Notes: generated by a model not told the origin, from the sequence alone. 64,000 nt of DNA from Thalassospira lucentensis (GCF_032921865.1 NZ_CP136684.1:2515001-2579000); one strand, 5' to 3'. Positions 9,297 to 18,805 are shown, counted from the first letter of the stretch. Made by a program: numbers and translations.

Positions 9297-9851
9297 ATGT
9301 TTCCAGAAAAAATGTATGCAATCGTTCCGGATGCGCTCGATACCGCAACCTGCGACCGGTTGATTGACGGATTTTCGACCGAGCTTGATGACGGCGGCCT
9401 TGTTCAGGGACAATCGGCAAGTCATATCCGCCGCTCACAGATCACCTGGTTCAACGAAACGCAGGAACCGGTCGTGATGCGGCGCATTATCGACATGGTC
9501 GCGGACGTCAACCGCAATGTGTTTGATTTTTCTCTGTCGGAGTTTGCCGAAGACGCACAGATCGCCTGCTATGCCGGGGATCAGCGCGGCCATTATGACT
9601 GGCACAGCGACGTTGGCGCATCCGATATTGCACGCCGTCGCAAACTGACCATGGTGATCCAGCTATCCGAACCCAACCAGTATGAAGGCGGTTTGTTGCA
9701 GCTAAACCCGGCGGGGCATGTTTTTGATGCGCCGATGGAACGTGGCACGGCGATCTTTTTCCCGAGCTTCGTTTTGCACCGGGTGGCACCGACCACCGCG
9801 GGCCTGCGTTATTCCCTGACCCAATGGGTGCACGGAACACCTTTCCGCTGA
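9297..9851 (+). CDS. 2-oxoglutarate/Fe(II)-dependent oxygenase (prolyl 4-hydroxylase-like)
   Basis: 184 residues. The iron-binding facial triad is visible: the HxD of HYDWHSDVG (about residue 101) and the distal histidine of FPSFVLHRVAP, followed by the 2-oxoglutarate-binding arginine in GLRYSLTQW. These enzymes couple decarboxylation of 2-oxoglutarate to hydroxylation of a protein or small molecule; the substrate is unknown. The start may be the ATG at 9297 or the one five codons later (MYAIVPDALD). It stands between the ynj operon and a convergent QueF-like gene, with its stop directly abutting that gene's stop. Confidence 0.85.
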   Translation: MFPEKMYAIVPDALDTATCDRLIDGFSTELDDGGLVQGQSASHIRRSQITWFNETQEPVVMRRIIDMVADVNRNVFDFSLSEFAEDAQIACYAGDQRGHYDWHSDVGASDIARRRKLTMVIQLSEPNQYEGGLLQLNPAGHVFDAPMERGTAIFFPSFVLHRVAPTTAGLRYSLTQWVHGTPFR

Positions 9852-10253
9852 TCAGTAGCGTTCCAGCCGGTCGAGCAGGCGCGGATTATGCCATTTCGGC
9901 TGGCGGTCTTCGAGTGCGGCTTCGTGGTGCTGGACGCTGGCATTGTCGGCCTTTTGTTTATCAAGGCGCAAATTGATCCAGCGCGGAATGATCTCATTGT
10001 TGAAATCTTCCATCAGAAGCACGGCGGCTGTTTCGAAATTGTCGAACGGAATACGGGCGATTTCGGCAAAGTATGCCGTCAGACAATCCGGTCTGAGGAT
10101 CAGCCGGTCAGGAACATAACGCAGCGTCATGCGTGCTGGAAAAACGGTTTCGCATCCGGTCAGCTCGCTTTGTAACGTCACGACATAGTCAAGCTGCGCC
10201 CCCGGATTATGTTCGGTCAGCAACAGGTTTCGACGTTCAAATATTTCCAGCAT
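9852..10253 (-). CDS. Small T-fold protein, remotely QueF-like (uncertain)
   Basis: 133 residues. I do not recognise it with certainty. The middle resembles the nitrile reductase QueF: LTGCETVFPARMTLRYVPD can be laid over the QueF CPxTxxPDFATI...YIPD stretch, and the following hydrophobic helix, EDFNN and PRWINL match the order of QueF landmarks. One cysteine is retained near the catalytic position. The QueF ESKSLK segment is replaced by LRPDCLTAY, so the usual NADPH-binding motif is absent and reductase activity is doubtful. Convergent with the oxygenase gene. Confidence 0.5.
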   Translation of the reverse strand: MLEIFERRNLLLTEHNPGAQLDYVVTLQSELTGCETVFPARMTLRYVPDRLILRPDCLTAYFAEIARIPFDNFETAAVLLMEDFNNEIIPRWINLRLDKQKADNASVQHHEAALEDRQPKWHNPRLLDRLERY

Positions 10254-10356
10254 CGGCGCGACCTGTGATTATTCAGATGAATATTCAAGATTACTCCTGC
10301 CCGGCAGGAACGAAAAGGCTTCATTTCAAGGACATATCCCGGCATAGCCGAAAAGC

Positions 10357-11955
10357 TTATGCTTCGATCCCGTGATGGGAACCCGGCTTGGGTTCGTTGG
10401 CCGGTGGGGCGATTTCGACGAAGCGGCTACCATCCTGAAAAATCAGGTGGCCCTTATAGCCGGAAATCTGCAATGCCTCGCGGAAGATACCGCGGATGTC
10501 GTCACGATTATTCGATTGCAGCGGATTTTCAGTGCGCACGATCAAATCGAACTTGCTGTCTTCGCCTTTGACCAGACCGTCAAGCTGGGTGTGGCCCACC
10601 TCGCTAAAAGACAGATCAAGCAGGAAACGCGTACCGGGTTCTTCCTTTTCGCCCTTTTCGTTTTCACCGTCGCCATGTCGCCACGCAAGGCGCACCTGTT
10701 CGATCCGTTCGCCCATCTGAAACGGCATCGGCATCACACGCCAGCCATCGGGGCGTTCATCGGCGGCCATACCGCGCAGGGTGGCAAAATCACCTTCAAG
10801 CTTTTTGAGGATATCACTGCCGCGGCCGTCGATTGATGACAGGCTGTTGCTGGCACGGTCCCCCATCCAGCCGCGTGCGGTGCCACCAGGGCCGGTCATG
10901 GCCGCGAAAAAGAACATCATGGTGGTGGTCAGTTTCGGTCCGGCCTGCGGGATGCTGTTTAACAGGGCTGCTGCCGCACCGGGATCATGTTGTGCCAGTG
11001 CCGTAACGGCCTGCTGCAGGCTGCTCCAGTCACGCGACAAGGCGGCATTCTGGCCGCGTGCAATCAATTCCGCCTCGGTCATTTGGGAGATTTGGGGGCT
11101 GCGTCCGGTCGTGGTGCTGGCATCAATGCTGAATGAAAGGGTCGCACCAACGGGCGCTGGAACCGGCAATCTGATTCCTACGACACCAGCAGATGTACGA
11201 AGGGCAGTAAAGCCATTTGGTAACATGCGGGCTTCGGCGCTGTCAGGGGGCAGAACAGTCCCTGTCAGAACCAGCGGTGTCGGGGCCGTGCCCCCAGACC
11301 CGCCTGCAACGACCTGACCGGCAAGACCCGCTGTCGAAGGCCCTGTCAAAGTACCACCGGTAGCAATCGTCGGGGGGGTGCCGGTTGTTCCCGCGGAAGT
11401 CATATTTGCAATCTGGGCGGCTTTCCCGGCGCTGACGGCACCTTGTCCGACAAAGATAACCTGTGTCTGGCTTCCGGCAGGCAACTGGCTGCCATTGGGC
11501 AGCGTCAGGCTGCTTGTTGTGATGGCGCCAAAGGTTTGACCGGGGATCAGCGGATTGCTGTTGATGCCCGCAGTTGGCAAACCGCTGCCAGTTCCGGTTG
11601 CCCCCGGTGTCAGTGTTTGCGGCAGAACCTGAAGACGAAGGGATGCTGCTGGATCGCTTCCCTGCTGCGCCTGGGGTATGATACGAACCCACAGGAAGTC
11701 ACCAAGATTGGCTGGAATTGGTGTCGGCAGCTTTATGTTCACCTGACCCAGACTGGTCAGAAGAGTCAATTCATTGCCCGAACGTGATTGGACCGACGCC
11801 TGAAGCAGGCTTTCGACCGGCAGTTTGGCAATGGCATTGGCGACCTGTTGCGCGGCACTGACCTGTGCCGGTGGCGTGCCTGTCCCACCTGCCGCCGAAC
11901 CACCCTGACCGCCGACTGCGGTACCGGGTGTTATGGCCTGAGGCGGGAGTGTCAT
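10357..11955 (-). CDS. FliK-like (hook-length-control-like) protein, second copy
   Basis: 532 residues in two parts. The first about 320 residues are rich in Ala, Gly, Thr and Pro with hydrophobic beta patches. The C-terminal part resembles the FliK C-terminal domain: RFLLDLSFSEVGHTQLDGLV, then FDLIVRTENPL, and a final helix FREALQISGYKGHLIFQ. Start is the ATG at 11955, 4 bp after flhG, making it the last gene of the fliF-to-flhG operon. A more typical FliK is encoded at 24517-26115, so this is a paralogue or a different protein with a similar fold. Its role is unknown. Confidence 0.6.
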   Translation of the reverse strand: MTLPPQAITPGTAVGGQGGSAAGGTGTPPAQVSAAQQVANAIAKLPVESLLQASVQSRSGNELTLLTSLGQVNIKLPTPIPANLGDFLWVRIIPQAQQGSDPAASLRLQVLPQTLTPGATGTGSGLPTAGINSNPLIPGQTFGAITTSSLTLPNGSQLPAGSQTQVIFVGQGAVSAGKAAQIANMTSAGTTGTPPTIATGGTLTGPSTAGLAGQVVAGGSGGTAPTPLVLTGTVLPPDSAEARMLPNGFTALRTSAGVVGIRLPVPAPVGATLSFSIDASTTTGRSPQISQMTEAELIARGQNAALSRDWSSLQQAVTALAQHDPGAAAALLNSIPQAGPKLTTTMMFFFAAMTGPGGTARGWMGDRASNSLSSIDGRGSDILKKLEGDFATLRGMAADERPDGWRVMPMPFQMGERIEQVRLAWRHGDGENEKGEKEEPGTRFLLDLSFSEVGHTQLDGLVKGEDSKFDLIVRTENPLQSNNRDDIRGIFREALQISGYKGHLIFQDGSRFVEIAPPANEPKPGSHHGIEA

Positions 11956-11959
11956 GGCA

Positions 11960-12748
11960 TCAGCCCTCCAGCAGTTTTTGCGTGATCGCTTCCATGTCTT
12001 GGGCGGCATCACAATTGGGATGGCGCATCAGAAGCGGGGTTTGTGAACGAATGCATTCCGAAACACGTGGATCAGCACGTACAACGCCCAAAAGCGGCGG
12101 ACTGATCTTCAGGAAACCTTCGCAGGCTTTGAGAAGCTTGTTATAGATCGCCTCGCCTTCCTTGCGGTCCTTGGCCATATTCACCACCACACGGATATCG
12201 GTTTTGGGCCGGGCCATATGGGTGACCTTGATAAAGGCATAGGCATCGGTCAGCGACGTCGGGTCACCGTTGGTAATGACAATGACCGTGTTGGCAAGGC
12301 TGGTCATCTGGCGCACGCCCTGATCAACGCCTGCGCCGAGATCAATCAGCACCTTGTCATAGCTTTTGCCGGTCTGGATCAGATCGTCGGAAAGGGCCTG
12401 AAGGCGGGTGACCGGCAGATTGGCAAGACTGCCCGATCCGCTGCGCCCCGCAATGATATCAAAGCCGCCGTCAGGGAACGGAGTTACAGCTTCGCGCAGG
12501 CCGATCCGGCCGGAAATCACGCCGCCCAAATCATGTTTGGGCATCAGGCCAAGCTGGATATCAATGTTGGCAAGGCCAAGGTCACCGTCAAACAAAAGGG
12601 CCTTTTTGCCTTCGCGCACCAGCGAATGGGTCAGGGTAATGGCAAACCAGGTCTTGCCCACGCCCCCCTTGCCCGATGCAATGGCAAGGACGTTGCGGCC
12701 TTTGGCACGCGGAGCAGTTTTGGATACTTCATCAGACTTGGCAGTCAT
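11960..12748 (-). CDS. flhG: FlhG/FleN MinD-like ATPase controlling flagellar number
   Basis: 262 residues. The deviant Walker A motif ASGKGGVGKTW is near residue 24, followed by LLFDGDLGLANIDIQLGL and the switch region VLIDLGAGVD, typical of the MinD/FlhG group. FlhG opposes FlhF and limits flagellar number and position at the pole. The true start is the ATG at 12748, which overlaps the flhF stop by 4 bp; the reading frame continues upstream only as a shadow of flhF. Translational coupling to flhF is likely. Confidence 0.92.
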   Translation of the reverse strand: MTAKSDEVSKTAPRAKGRNVLAIASGKGGVGKTWFAITLTHSLVREGKKALLFDGDLGLANIDIQLGLMPKHDLGGVISGRIGLREAVTPFPDGGFDIIAGRSGSGSLANLPVTRLQALSDDLIQTGKSYDKVLIDLGAGVDQGVRQMTSLANTVIVITNGDPTSLTDAYAFIKVTHMARPKTDIRVVVNMAKDRKEGEAIYNKLLKACEGFLKISPPLLGVVRADPRVSECIRSQTPLLMRHPNCDAAQDMEAITQKLLEG

Positions 12749-13731
12749 TTCACGACCTCGGAGAAACTCGGTTTCGCGTTCTCGGCGCGATGGGACGGTA
12801 TCAGAAGTTTGGCCAGAGCGACGGGGCTGATCGCGGTCAGTCCGTCTGCAACCTGTGCGGTCATACTGACATTGCAAAGGGAAAGATTTCCTGAATCCGC
12901 ACCGTATAGCGCGCCGCCAAGGCGCGATGCAACATCCAGTCTGGAAATCACCATGCGCGAAACACCGCAATCGGCAAAGGCACTGGCGATATCGGCACAT
13001 TCATCGGCGTCGACCCCCGCGGGATTGACCAGCACGGGTTCGCTGGGAACGGCAGTCATGAAATCGCCCAAAGCCTTTATGTCGGCATCGACATAGGGAT
13101 TGCAGCTTGCCGTGTCGACCAGAACCATATCGGCATCCCGCATGCGGGAAAATTGCGATTTGAATTCTTCGGGGGTTCTGACCAGTGACAGATTGATGTT
13201 CAGAATACGCGTGAAGGCCTCAAGCTGTGCGACACCACCCGCGCGTTTGTAATCGGTGGTCAGTACCGCAACCTTGCGTTTTTTCATCACGGCACGTGCA
13301 GCGGTTTTGGCAACGGCCAATGTTTTGCCACAACCGGGAGGCCCGACAAAGGCAAGAGCGCGCGGTGTGTTTTTTTCCGGCAGGGGTGAAAAATCGAAAA
13401 TCTCGTCAAGGGCGGATGCCAGAAGCTGCTGGGCATTGGTGGCACCGCTTTCACGGCCCATAAGATCGGTCAAACGCAGTCGCAGTCGTTCAGGCAGATT
13501 ATGGCGCAGCAGGGCCTTTTCGGCGTGATCAAGCAGTTCCTGATGGCCCGGCGGGCCCGCATCGACAATATCGAAATCAAGATCGGGGTCGCGGTCAAGG
13601 GCCGCGGTAAGGCGAACACCCGTGCCCGGGATATCCTGTGTCGACACGATAATGGCATCCGATCCCATATGCTCTTTGACCAGTGCCATCGCCTCGGTCA
13701 TGGTCGGGGCGCTGAAGGTCTTAAGGCGCAT
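12745..13731 (-). CDS. flhF: FlhF, SRP-family GTPase for flagellar placement
   Basis: 328 residues. The N-terminal MRLKTFSAPTMTEAMALVKEHMGSDAIIVST is the FlhF-type start. The G domain has G1 GPPGCGKT (about residue 130) and the TTDYKRAGGVAQL insertion. G3 reads DTASCNP where SRP GTPases have DTAGR or DTAG, and the G4 region reads ISRLD in place of TKLD. FlhF marks the pole for flagellar assembly. It lies 24 bp downstream of flhA and overlaps flhG. The Gly-to-Ser change in G3 is unusual and could affect GTP hydrolysis. Confidence 0.92.
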   Translation of the reverse strand: MRLKTFSAPTMTEAMALVKEHMGSDAIIVSTQDIPGTGVRLTAALDRDPDLDFDIVDAGPPGHQELLDHAEKALLRHNLPERLRLRLTDLMGRESGATNAQQLLASALDEIFDFSPLPEKNTPRALAFVGPPGCGKTLAVAKTAARAVMKKRKVAVLTTDYKRAGGVAQLEAFTRILNINLSLVRTPEEFKSQFSRMRDADMVLVDTASCNPYVDADIKALGDFMTAVPSEPVLVNPAGVDADECADIASAFADCGVSRMVISRLDVASRLGGALYGADSGNLSLCNVSMTAQVADGLTAISPVALAKLLIPSHRAENAKPSFSEVVK

Positions 13732-13755
13732 ATGCTGTCCCCTCGCAACGGATCA

Positions 13756-15912
13756 TCATATTTGCCCCATGGTTTTAAGTTGAGCCTTGGGATGGATTTC
13801 GTTCTGTGACATCACAACCGTGGTTGGCCGGAACCGTTCGACAATGGATCGGACATAGGGACGAATACCCGGGCTTGTCAGCAGAACCGGACTTTCGCCC
13901 ATCATGCCTAGCCGCTCGAACGTGGTACGCACCTTGTTGATGAATTCCTGAAGCTGGCTTGGTGGTATCGACAGTTGCTTTTCCTCGCCAGAACCAACCA
14001 GACTTTCGGCAAAGATCTGCTCCCACTGGGGTGACAGGGTCACAAGCGGGATGACGCCATCATGGTTGGTATTCACATCCGACAATTGGCGCGCCAGACG
14101 GGACCGCACATGTTCGGTCATGAAGGTCGGATTGCGGGTAAAGGCGGTTGATTCCGCAATCCCTTCGAGGATGGTCGGCAGATCGCGGATCGATATGCGT
14201 TCGGTCAGAAGGTTTTGCAGAACGCGCTGAACCCCACCAACGGAGACCTGACCCGGCACGATATCCTCGACCAGCTTTTTCTGGTCGTCGTCGAGTTCGT
14301 CCAGAAGCTTCTGTGTTTCGGCATAGGACAGCAGTTCGGGCATATGGTCCTTGATCACCTCGGTAATGTGGGTGGTGATCACGGTTTGCGGGTCCACAAC
14401 GGTATAGCCGCGGAACATGGCCTCTTCTTTCATGCCCTGTTCGATCCACATGGCCGGCAGGTTGAAGGTCGGTTCCATGGTCTTTTCACCGGCAAGGGTG
14501 ATTTCCTCGCCGCGCGGGTCCATGACCAGCAGCATGTTGGGGCGAAGGTCGCCACGGCCGGCCTCGATTTCCTTGACGCGCAGCACATAGGTATTGGCGG
14601 GCAGCTGCATATTATCCTGAATGCGCACGCTGGGCATGACAAAGCCCATATCGGTCGCCAACTGACGGCGTAGTGCCTTGATCTGATCAGTCAGCTTCTG
14701 GCCACGTTCGGTACTAATCAGTGACAGTAGGCCGTATCCCAGTTCAAGCCGCACATAATCCATGCGAAGCGCATTGGCGATCGGTTCTTCGGGTGGCGGG
14801 CCTGCGGCGTCGGCTGCGGTCTGGGCTTCTTCCATCTGGGCGTTGGCAGCGGCTTCTTTCTGCTTTTTGCCAAGATGCCATGCCAGATATCCGAGCACGA
14901 TCGCCAGACCAAGGAACCAGACCATCGGAATGCCGGGCAAAAGCGACATGCCCGCCATCATTGCGGCCGCAACACCAAGGGCGGCGGGGTAATTGCTGAC
15001 CTGTCCGAAAACGGCCTTTTCGGTTGCGCCGTCAAGGCCACCCTTGGTGACCAGAAGGCCCGCAGCCGTCGACACGATCAGGGCGGGAATCTGGGATACC
15101 AGACCGTCACCAACGGTCAGGATGGTATAGGTTTCGGTGGCCTCGGCCAATGACAGGCCCATCTGGGCGGTACCGATGATGATACCACCGATCACGTTGA
15201 TGAAGGTGATCAGGATACCGGCAACCGCATCGCCGCGGACAAATTTGGATGCACCATCCATGGAACCGAAGAAAGAGCTTTCGTCTTCCAGTTCCTTGCG
15301 GCGTGCCTTTGCCTGCGCCTCGTTGATCAGCCCCGATGACAGATCGGCGTCAATTGCCATCTGTTTGCCGGGCATAGCATCAAGGGTAAAGCGTGCCGCG
15401 ACCTCGGCAATACGTCCCGAACCCTTGGTGATAACGACAAAGTTGATGATCACGAGGATGGCAAAAACAATAATCCCGATCACGAAATTGCCCGAGATCA
15501 GGAAACTGCCGAATGCCTCGATCACGGCACCGGCAGCATGGGTGCCTTCGTGGCCATGGCCCAGAATCAGACGCGTGGTGGCGATGTTCAATGCCAGCCG
15601 CAGCGACGTCGCCACCAGCAGGATCATCGGGAAAGAGTTGAATTCAAGCGGCTTCTGAATGAACAGGGATGTCATCAGAATCAGCACGGAGAAGCTGATC
15701 GACAATGCCAGCAGAAAATCGAGCAGCCAGGGCGGCATCGGGAACATCATGACCACAAGGATCAGGATGAAGCCAAGCGCCATGGCGATGTCGCCACGTC
15801 TCAAGGCCGAGCGGACGCGCGACTGGATACCGGCCATGTTCAGGCCGCCTGCGCCACCCGATCCTTCCGATCCGTCAGATCCTGCCGGTGTGATGTCTCG
15901 ACCGTCGGCCAT
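13756..15912 (-). CDS. flhA: Flagellar export gate protein FlhA
   Basis: 718 residues, normal family length. About eight N-terminal membrane helices follow a short Gly-rich head; the FHIPEP-family loop between helices includes IATTRLILGHGHEGTHAAG, and MPGKQMAIDADLSSGLI is the hallmark cytoplasmic loop. The C-terminal cytoplasmic domain (from about residue 360) binds chaperone-substrate complexes. FlhA and FlhB form the switchable export gate. It follows flbD by 86 bp and precedes flhF by 24 bp in the same orientation. Confidence 0.97.
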   Translation of the reverse strand: MADGRDITPAGSDGSEGSGGAGGLNMAGIQSRVRSALRRGDIAMALGFILILVVMMFPMPPWLLDFLLALSISFSVLILMTSLFIQKPLEFNSFPMILLVATSLRLALNIATTRLILGHGHEGTHAAGAVIEAFGSFLISGNFVIGIIVFAILVIINFVVITKGSGRIAEVAARFTLDAMPGKQMAIDADLSSGLINEAQAKARRKELEDESSFFGSMDGASKFVRGDAVAGILITFINVIGGIIIGTAQMGLSLAEATETYTILTVGDGLVSQIPALIVSTAAGLLVTKGGLDGATEKAVFGQVSNYPAALGVAAAMMAGMSLLPGIPMVWFLGLAIVLGYLAWHLGKKQKEAAANAQMEEAQTAADAAGPPPEEPIANALRMDYVRLELGYGLLSLISTERGQKLTDQIKALRRQLATDMGFVMPSVRIQDNMQLPANTYVLRVKEIEAGRGDLRPNMLLVMDPRGEEITLAGEKTMEPTFNLPAMWIEQGMKEEAMFRGYTVVDPQTVITTHITEVIKDHMPELLSYAETQKLLDELDDDQKKLVEDIVPGQVSVGGVQRVLQNLLTERISIRDLPTILEGIAESTAFTRNPTFMTEHVRSRLARQLSDVNTNHDGVIPLVTLSPQWEQIFAESLVGSGEEKQLSIPPSQLQEFINKVRTTFERLGMMGESPVLLTSPGIRPYVRSIVERFRPTTVVMSQNEIHPKAQLKTMGQI

Positions 15913-15998
15913 GTTGCCTGTTGGTTACCCTATGTTGTTCGATCCCGGGAATGCATCCCTTAGTTCTGATATGGGGTGCACCGGTCGTTTTGTAATAT

Positions 15999-17567
15999 TC
16001 AGTCCTGGCCATTACCGGGTTGCGGCACGGCAAGGCCTTCGTCGGTATACTGACGCAGTTTGTTGCGTAGCGTGCGGATCGAAATGCCCAGAATGTTGGC
16101 CGCATGGGTGCGGTTACCAAAGCAATGTTTCAGTGTATCAATAATCAGATCGCGTTCGACATCGGCAACAGTTCGGCCGACCAGTGCCGCGGTTACCGAA
16201 GAGTCTCCGTAGGTTTGATCTGTGGAACCGACATCATGATCGACAGGCTCAGCCGGGCAGGGCGATGCGTAATCTTCGTGATGATGAGGCTGCGGCGCAG
16301 GCGGAACCGGACGATAGGCGGCACCACCATAAGCTGCGTTGGCATTTGCATAGGCCGAACTTGCGCGTGACGGGGCACTTGGTGCCGGTTGGGCCGGGGC
16401 AGGTGCAGATGTCTGCGCGGGCGCTGCTTCGGGTGTCGGAGCTGATTGCCAGCCCGGTTCGCTGCTACCCGCGCCGGAAAGCATGATGGCTTCGGGGCCG
16501 ATTTCGGTTGGACCGGCAATCAGGACCGCGCGATGCATGGTGTTTTCCAGTTCTCGAACGTTGCCGCGCCAATGGTGGCTGCGCAAACGTGCGATTGCCA
16601 GCGGGCTGATCGGTCGGATCGGCACGTCATTGGCTTCGGAATATTTTTTCACAAAGAATTCCGCCAGAACCGGAATATCGTCGGGCCGCTCGCGCAGCGA
16701 GGGAATATCAAGATTGACGACGTTCAGTCGGAAATACAAATCCTCGCGGAAATTGCCGGCATTGACTTCGGCCTCAAGATTGCGGTTCGAGGTTGCCAGA
16801 ATACGGACATCGACCTTGACCGGGCTTTTACCGCCCAAACGGTCGATTTCCTTTTCCTGAATGGCGCGCAACAGTTTTGCCTGAAGGCGGACATCCATTT
16901 CGCTGATTTCATCAAGCAAAAGGGTACCGTTATTGGCTTCTTCGAACTTGCCGATACGCCGGGCCTGTGCGCCGGTAAAGGCACCTTTTTCATGGCCGAA
17001 TAATTCGGATTCCAGAAGGTTATCGGGAATGGCCGCACAGTTGACCGCGACGAACGGTTTATCGGCGCGGTTGGATTTTCGATGTACGAAGCGCGAGATG
17101 ATTTCCTTGCCGGTTCCGCTTTCGCCTGTGATCAGGATGGATGCGCTGCTTTTGGCGACCTGTTCGGCAAGACGCAGGGTTTCGGCCATGCGGGCATCGC
17201 GATGGATCAGGGCATGGCTTTCTTCGGTAACGGCTTCGAGGATGGCGGCAATCAGATCGGCTTCGGGTGGCAGCGGGATGAATTCCTGTGCACCAGCCTT
17301 GATCGCATTGACCGCACCATTGACGTCATTTCCGATACCGCAGGCCACCACCGGAACATTGATGCGTTCACGGTGCATTGCCTCAATCAGGGCGGCGACA
17401 TCAAGGGTGATGTCGGCCATGACCAGATCAATACGGTTGCCTGCGCGCAGGATATTCAGCGATGTCGTGACACTTTCGGCCAACTGGACTGTTGCGCCGC
17501 GTGCCATCGCGATCTTGCTGGCTGCGCCGATCTGACCGCCCAGTCCACCAACGATCAATACCTGCAT
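15999..17567 (-). CDS. flbD: FlbD-type sigma-54-dependent flagellar transcription activator
   Basis: 522 residues: receiver-like domain (1-115), AAA+ domain with Walker [16 protein letters not shown] sigma-54 contact loop and Walker [11 protein letters not shown], a Pro/Ala-rich linker, and a Fis-type helix-turn-helix ([20 protein letters not shown]). The receiver is degenerate: the acidic pocket reads VGGLGG instead of DD, and the conserved Lys is missing. Caulobacter FlbD likewise lacks conserved receiver residues and is governed by FliX, which is encoded here at 39032. Its expected targets are the sigma-54 promoters listed in this window. Confidence 0.93.
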   Translation of the reverse strand: MQVLIVGGLGGQIGAASKIAMARGATVQLAESVTTSLNILRAGNRIDLVMADITLDVAALIEAMHRERINVPVVACGIGNDVNGAVNAIKAGAQEFIPLPPEADLIAAILEAVTEESHALIHRDARMAETLRLAEQVAKSSASILITGESGTGKEIISRFVHRKSNRADKPFVAVNCAAIPDNLLESELFGHEKGAFTGAQARRIGKFEEANNGTLLLDEISEMDVRLQAKLLRAIQEKEIDRLGGKSPVKVDVRILATSNRNLEAEVNAGNFREDLYFRLNVVNLDIPSLRERPDDIPVLAEFFVKKYSEANDVPIRPISPLAIARLRSHHWRGNVRELENTMHRAVLIAGPTEIGPEAIMLSGAGSSEPGWQSAPTPEAAPAQTSAPAPAQPAPSAPSRASSAYANANAAYGGAAYRPVPPAPQPHHHEDYASPCPAEPVDHDVGSTDQTYGDSSVTAALVGRTVADVERDLIIDTLKHCFGNRTHAANILGISIRTLRNKLRQYTDEGLAVPQPGNGQD

Positions 17568-17625
17568 AGTCTCATCTCTTTCCGCTTCGTTCCCAATGGC
17601 AATTTCAATTGGCGGCTTTCACCGA

Positions 17626-18420
17626 TCAATCGAAATAGCTGACCCGTTTTGACGGGGGCAGGATGGAGTTGATCAGCATTTCCAGACGACGGGGGTTTTC
17701 CTGTCGCCCGATGGAGACGGCCCCCACCATATAGACCGAATTCAAAAGTTCTTCTTCGCCCGAGTTGCGTTCGAGTTTGGCCGCAAGCGGCATAAACACC
17801 ATGTTTGCCAGAACCGCACCATAGAAAGTCGTCAGAAGCGCAACCGCCATGGACGGGCCGATCGAAGACGGGTCATCAAGGTTGCCGAGCATCTGCACCA
17901 GACCGATCAGCGTCCCGATCAGGCCCATGGCCGGCGCGATATCGCCAGCCTTTTTCATGATGTTTGCACCTTTCTGGTGGCGTCCGATGGTGGCGTTCAT
18001 GTCCTTGCGCATGATGGCTTCGACTTCTTCGGGGGGCGTGCCGTCGACAACAAGTGACAGACCCTTCCAGAGATATTCTTCGCTTTGCAGGCTATCAAGA
18101 TGGCCCTGAAGCGACAGAACCCCGCCTTTACGCGCAATTTCAGCCAGTTGCAAAATCTGTAGGGCGGCATCGGCCGGGTTGCGCGATCTGTGAAAAATCG
18201 TGCGCATCAGGACTTTGCCGGCGCCAAGAAATTCGCCCAAAGCAAAACAGACAGCGGTAATCGCAGCCGTCCCGCCGATCACGATCAGAACGGACGGAAT
18301 ATCGATAAATGCCCCGGGCGATCCCCCCAATACGATCGCCGCAATCACAAGTGCGAAGCCGATAGCCAACCCCGCAACCGTCGCGATATCAAACGACGTT
18401 TTAGTCCCCCCGTCCGCCAT
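17626..18420 (-). CDS. motA: Flagellar stator subunit MotA (PomA-like)
   Basis: 264 residues with four transmembrane helices. The cytoplasmic loop between helices 2 and 3 carries the charged motor segment (HRSRNPADAALQILQLAEIARKGG). Helix 3 follows KKAGDIAPAMGLIGTLIGLVQML, where the Pro and Gly residues are conserved in MotA/PomA. The length and loop are closer to PomA than to enterobacterial MotA. The gene sits between fliN and flbD, far from motB (49663), so the stator genes are not linked as a pair. Ion specificity cannot be settled from sequence alone. Confidence 0.93.
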   Translation of the reverse strand: MADGGTKTSFDIATVAGLAIGFALVIAAIVLGGSPGAFIDIPSVLIVIGGTAAITAVCFALGEFLGAGKVLMRTIFHRSRNPADAALQILQLAEIARKGGVLSLQGHLDSLQSEEYLWKGLSLVVDGTPPEEVEAIMRKDMNATIGRHQKGANIMKKAGDIAPAMGLIGTLIGLVQMLGNLDDPSSIGPSMAVALLTTFYGAVLANMVFMPLAAKLERNSGEEELLNSVYMVGAVSIGRQENPRRLEMLINSILPPSKRVSYFD

Positions 18421-18442
18421 ACCCGCTCATCCTCTCAAAAGA

Positions 18443-18805
18443 CTAGTTTTTCTCGGACTTGATGATTTCCGTCATGGTTACCCCCAGACGGTCTTCGACA
18501 ACCACCACTTCGCCGCGTGCGACCAGACGGTTGTTTACATAAATATCAATAGCTTCCCCAACCTTGCGGTCAAGCTCTACGACGGCACCACGCCCCAGTT
18601 TTAGCAACTGGCTCACCTGCATGGTTGCTTTTCCAAGGACTGCCGAAACCTGAACGGGAATATCATAAACCGCTTCGAGATCCTTGGAGGTCTTCATGGC
18701 ATCGCTGCCGATCTCGGCGGCGGCCAGAAGTTCGGTGCCTTCGCCCTCTAGCTCGATATCGTCATTGTCGAGTTCCGAGAGTTCAAGATCGTCATCATCG
18801 GCCAT
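18443..18805 (-). CDS. fliN: Flagellar motor switch protein FliN
   Basis: 120 residues. The C-terminal SpoA domain is clear: VYDIPVQVSAVLGKATMQVSQLLKLGRGAVVELD, then VNNRLVARGEVVVVEDRLGVTMTEII. The first 40 residues are an acidic tail common in alphaproteobacterial FliN. FliN forms the bottom of the C-ring and docks FliH. The start overlaps the end of fliH by 11 bp, and motA follows 22 bp downstream. Confidence 0.96.
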   Translation of the reverse strand: MADDDDLELSELDNDDIELEGEGTELLAAAEIGSDAMKTSKDLEAVYDIPVQVSAVLGKATMQVSQLLKLGRGAVVELDRKVGEAIDIYVNNRLVARGEVVVVEDRLGVTMTEIIKSEKN

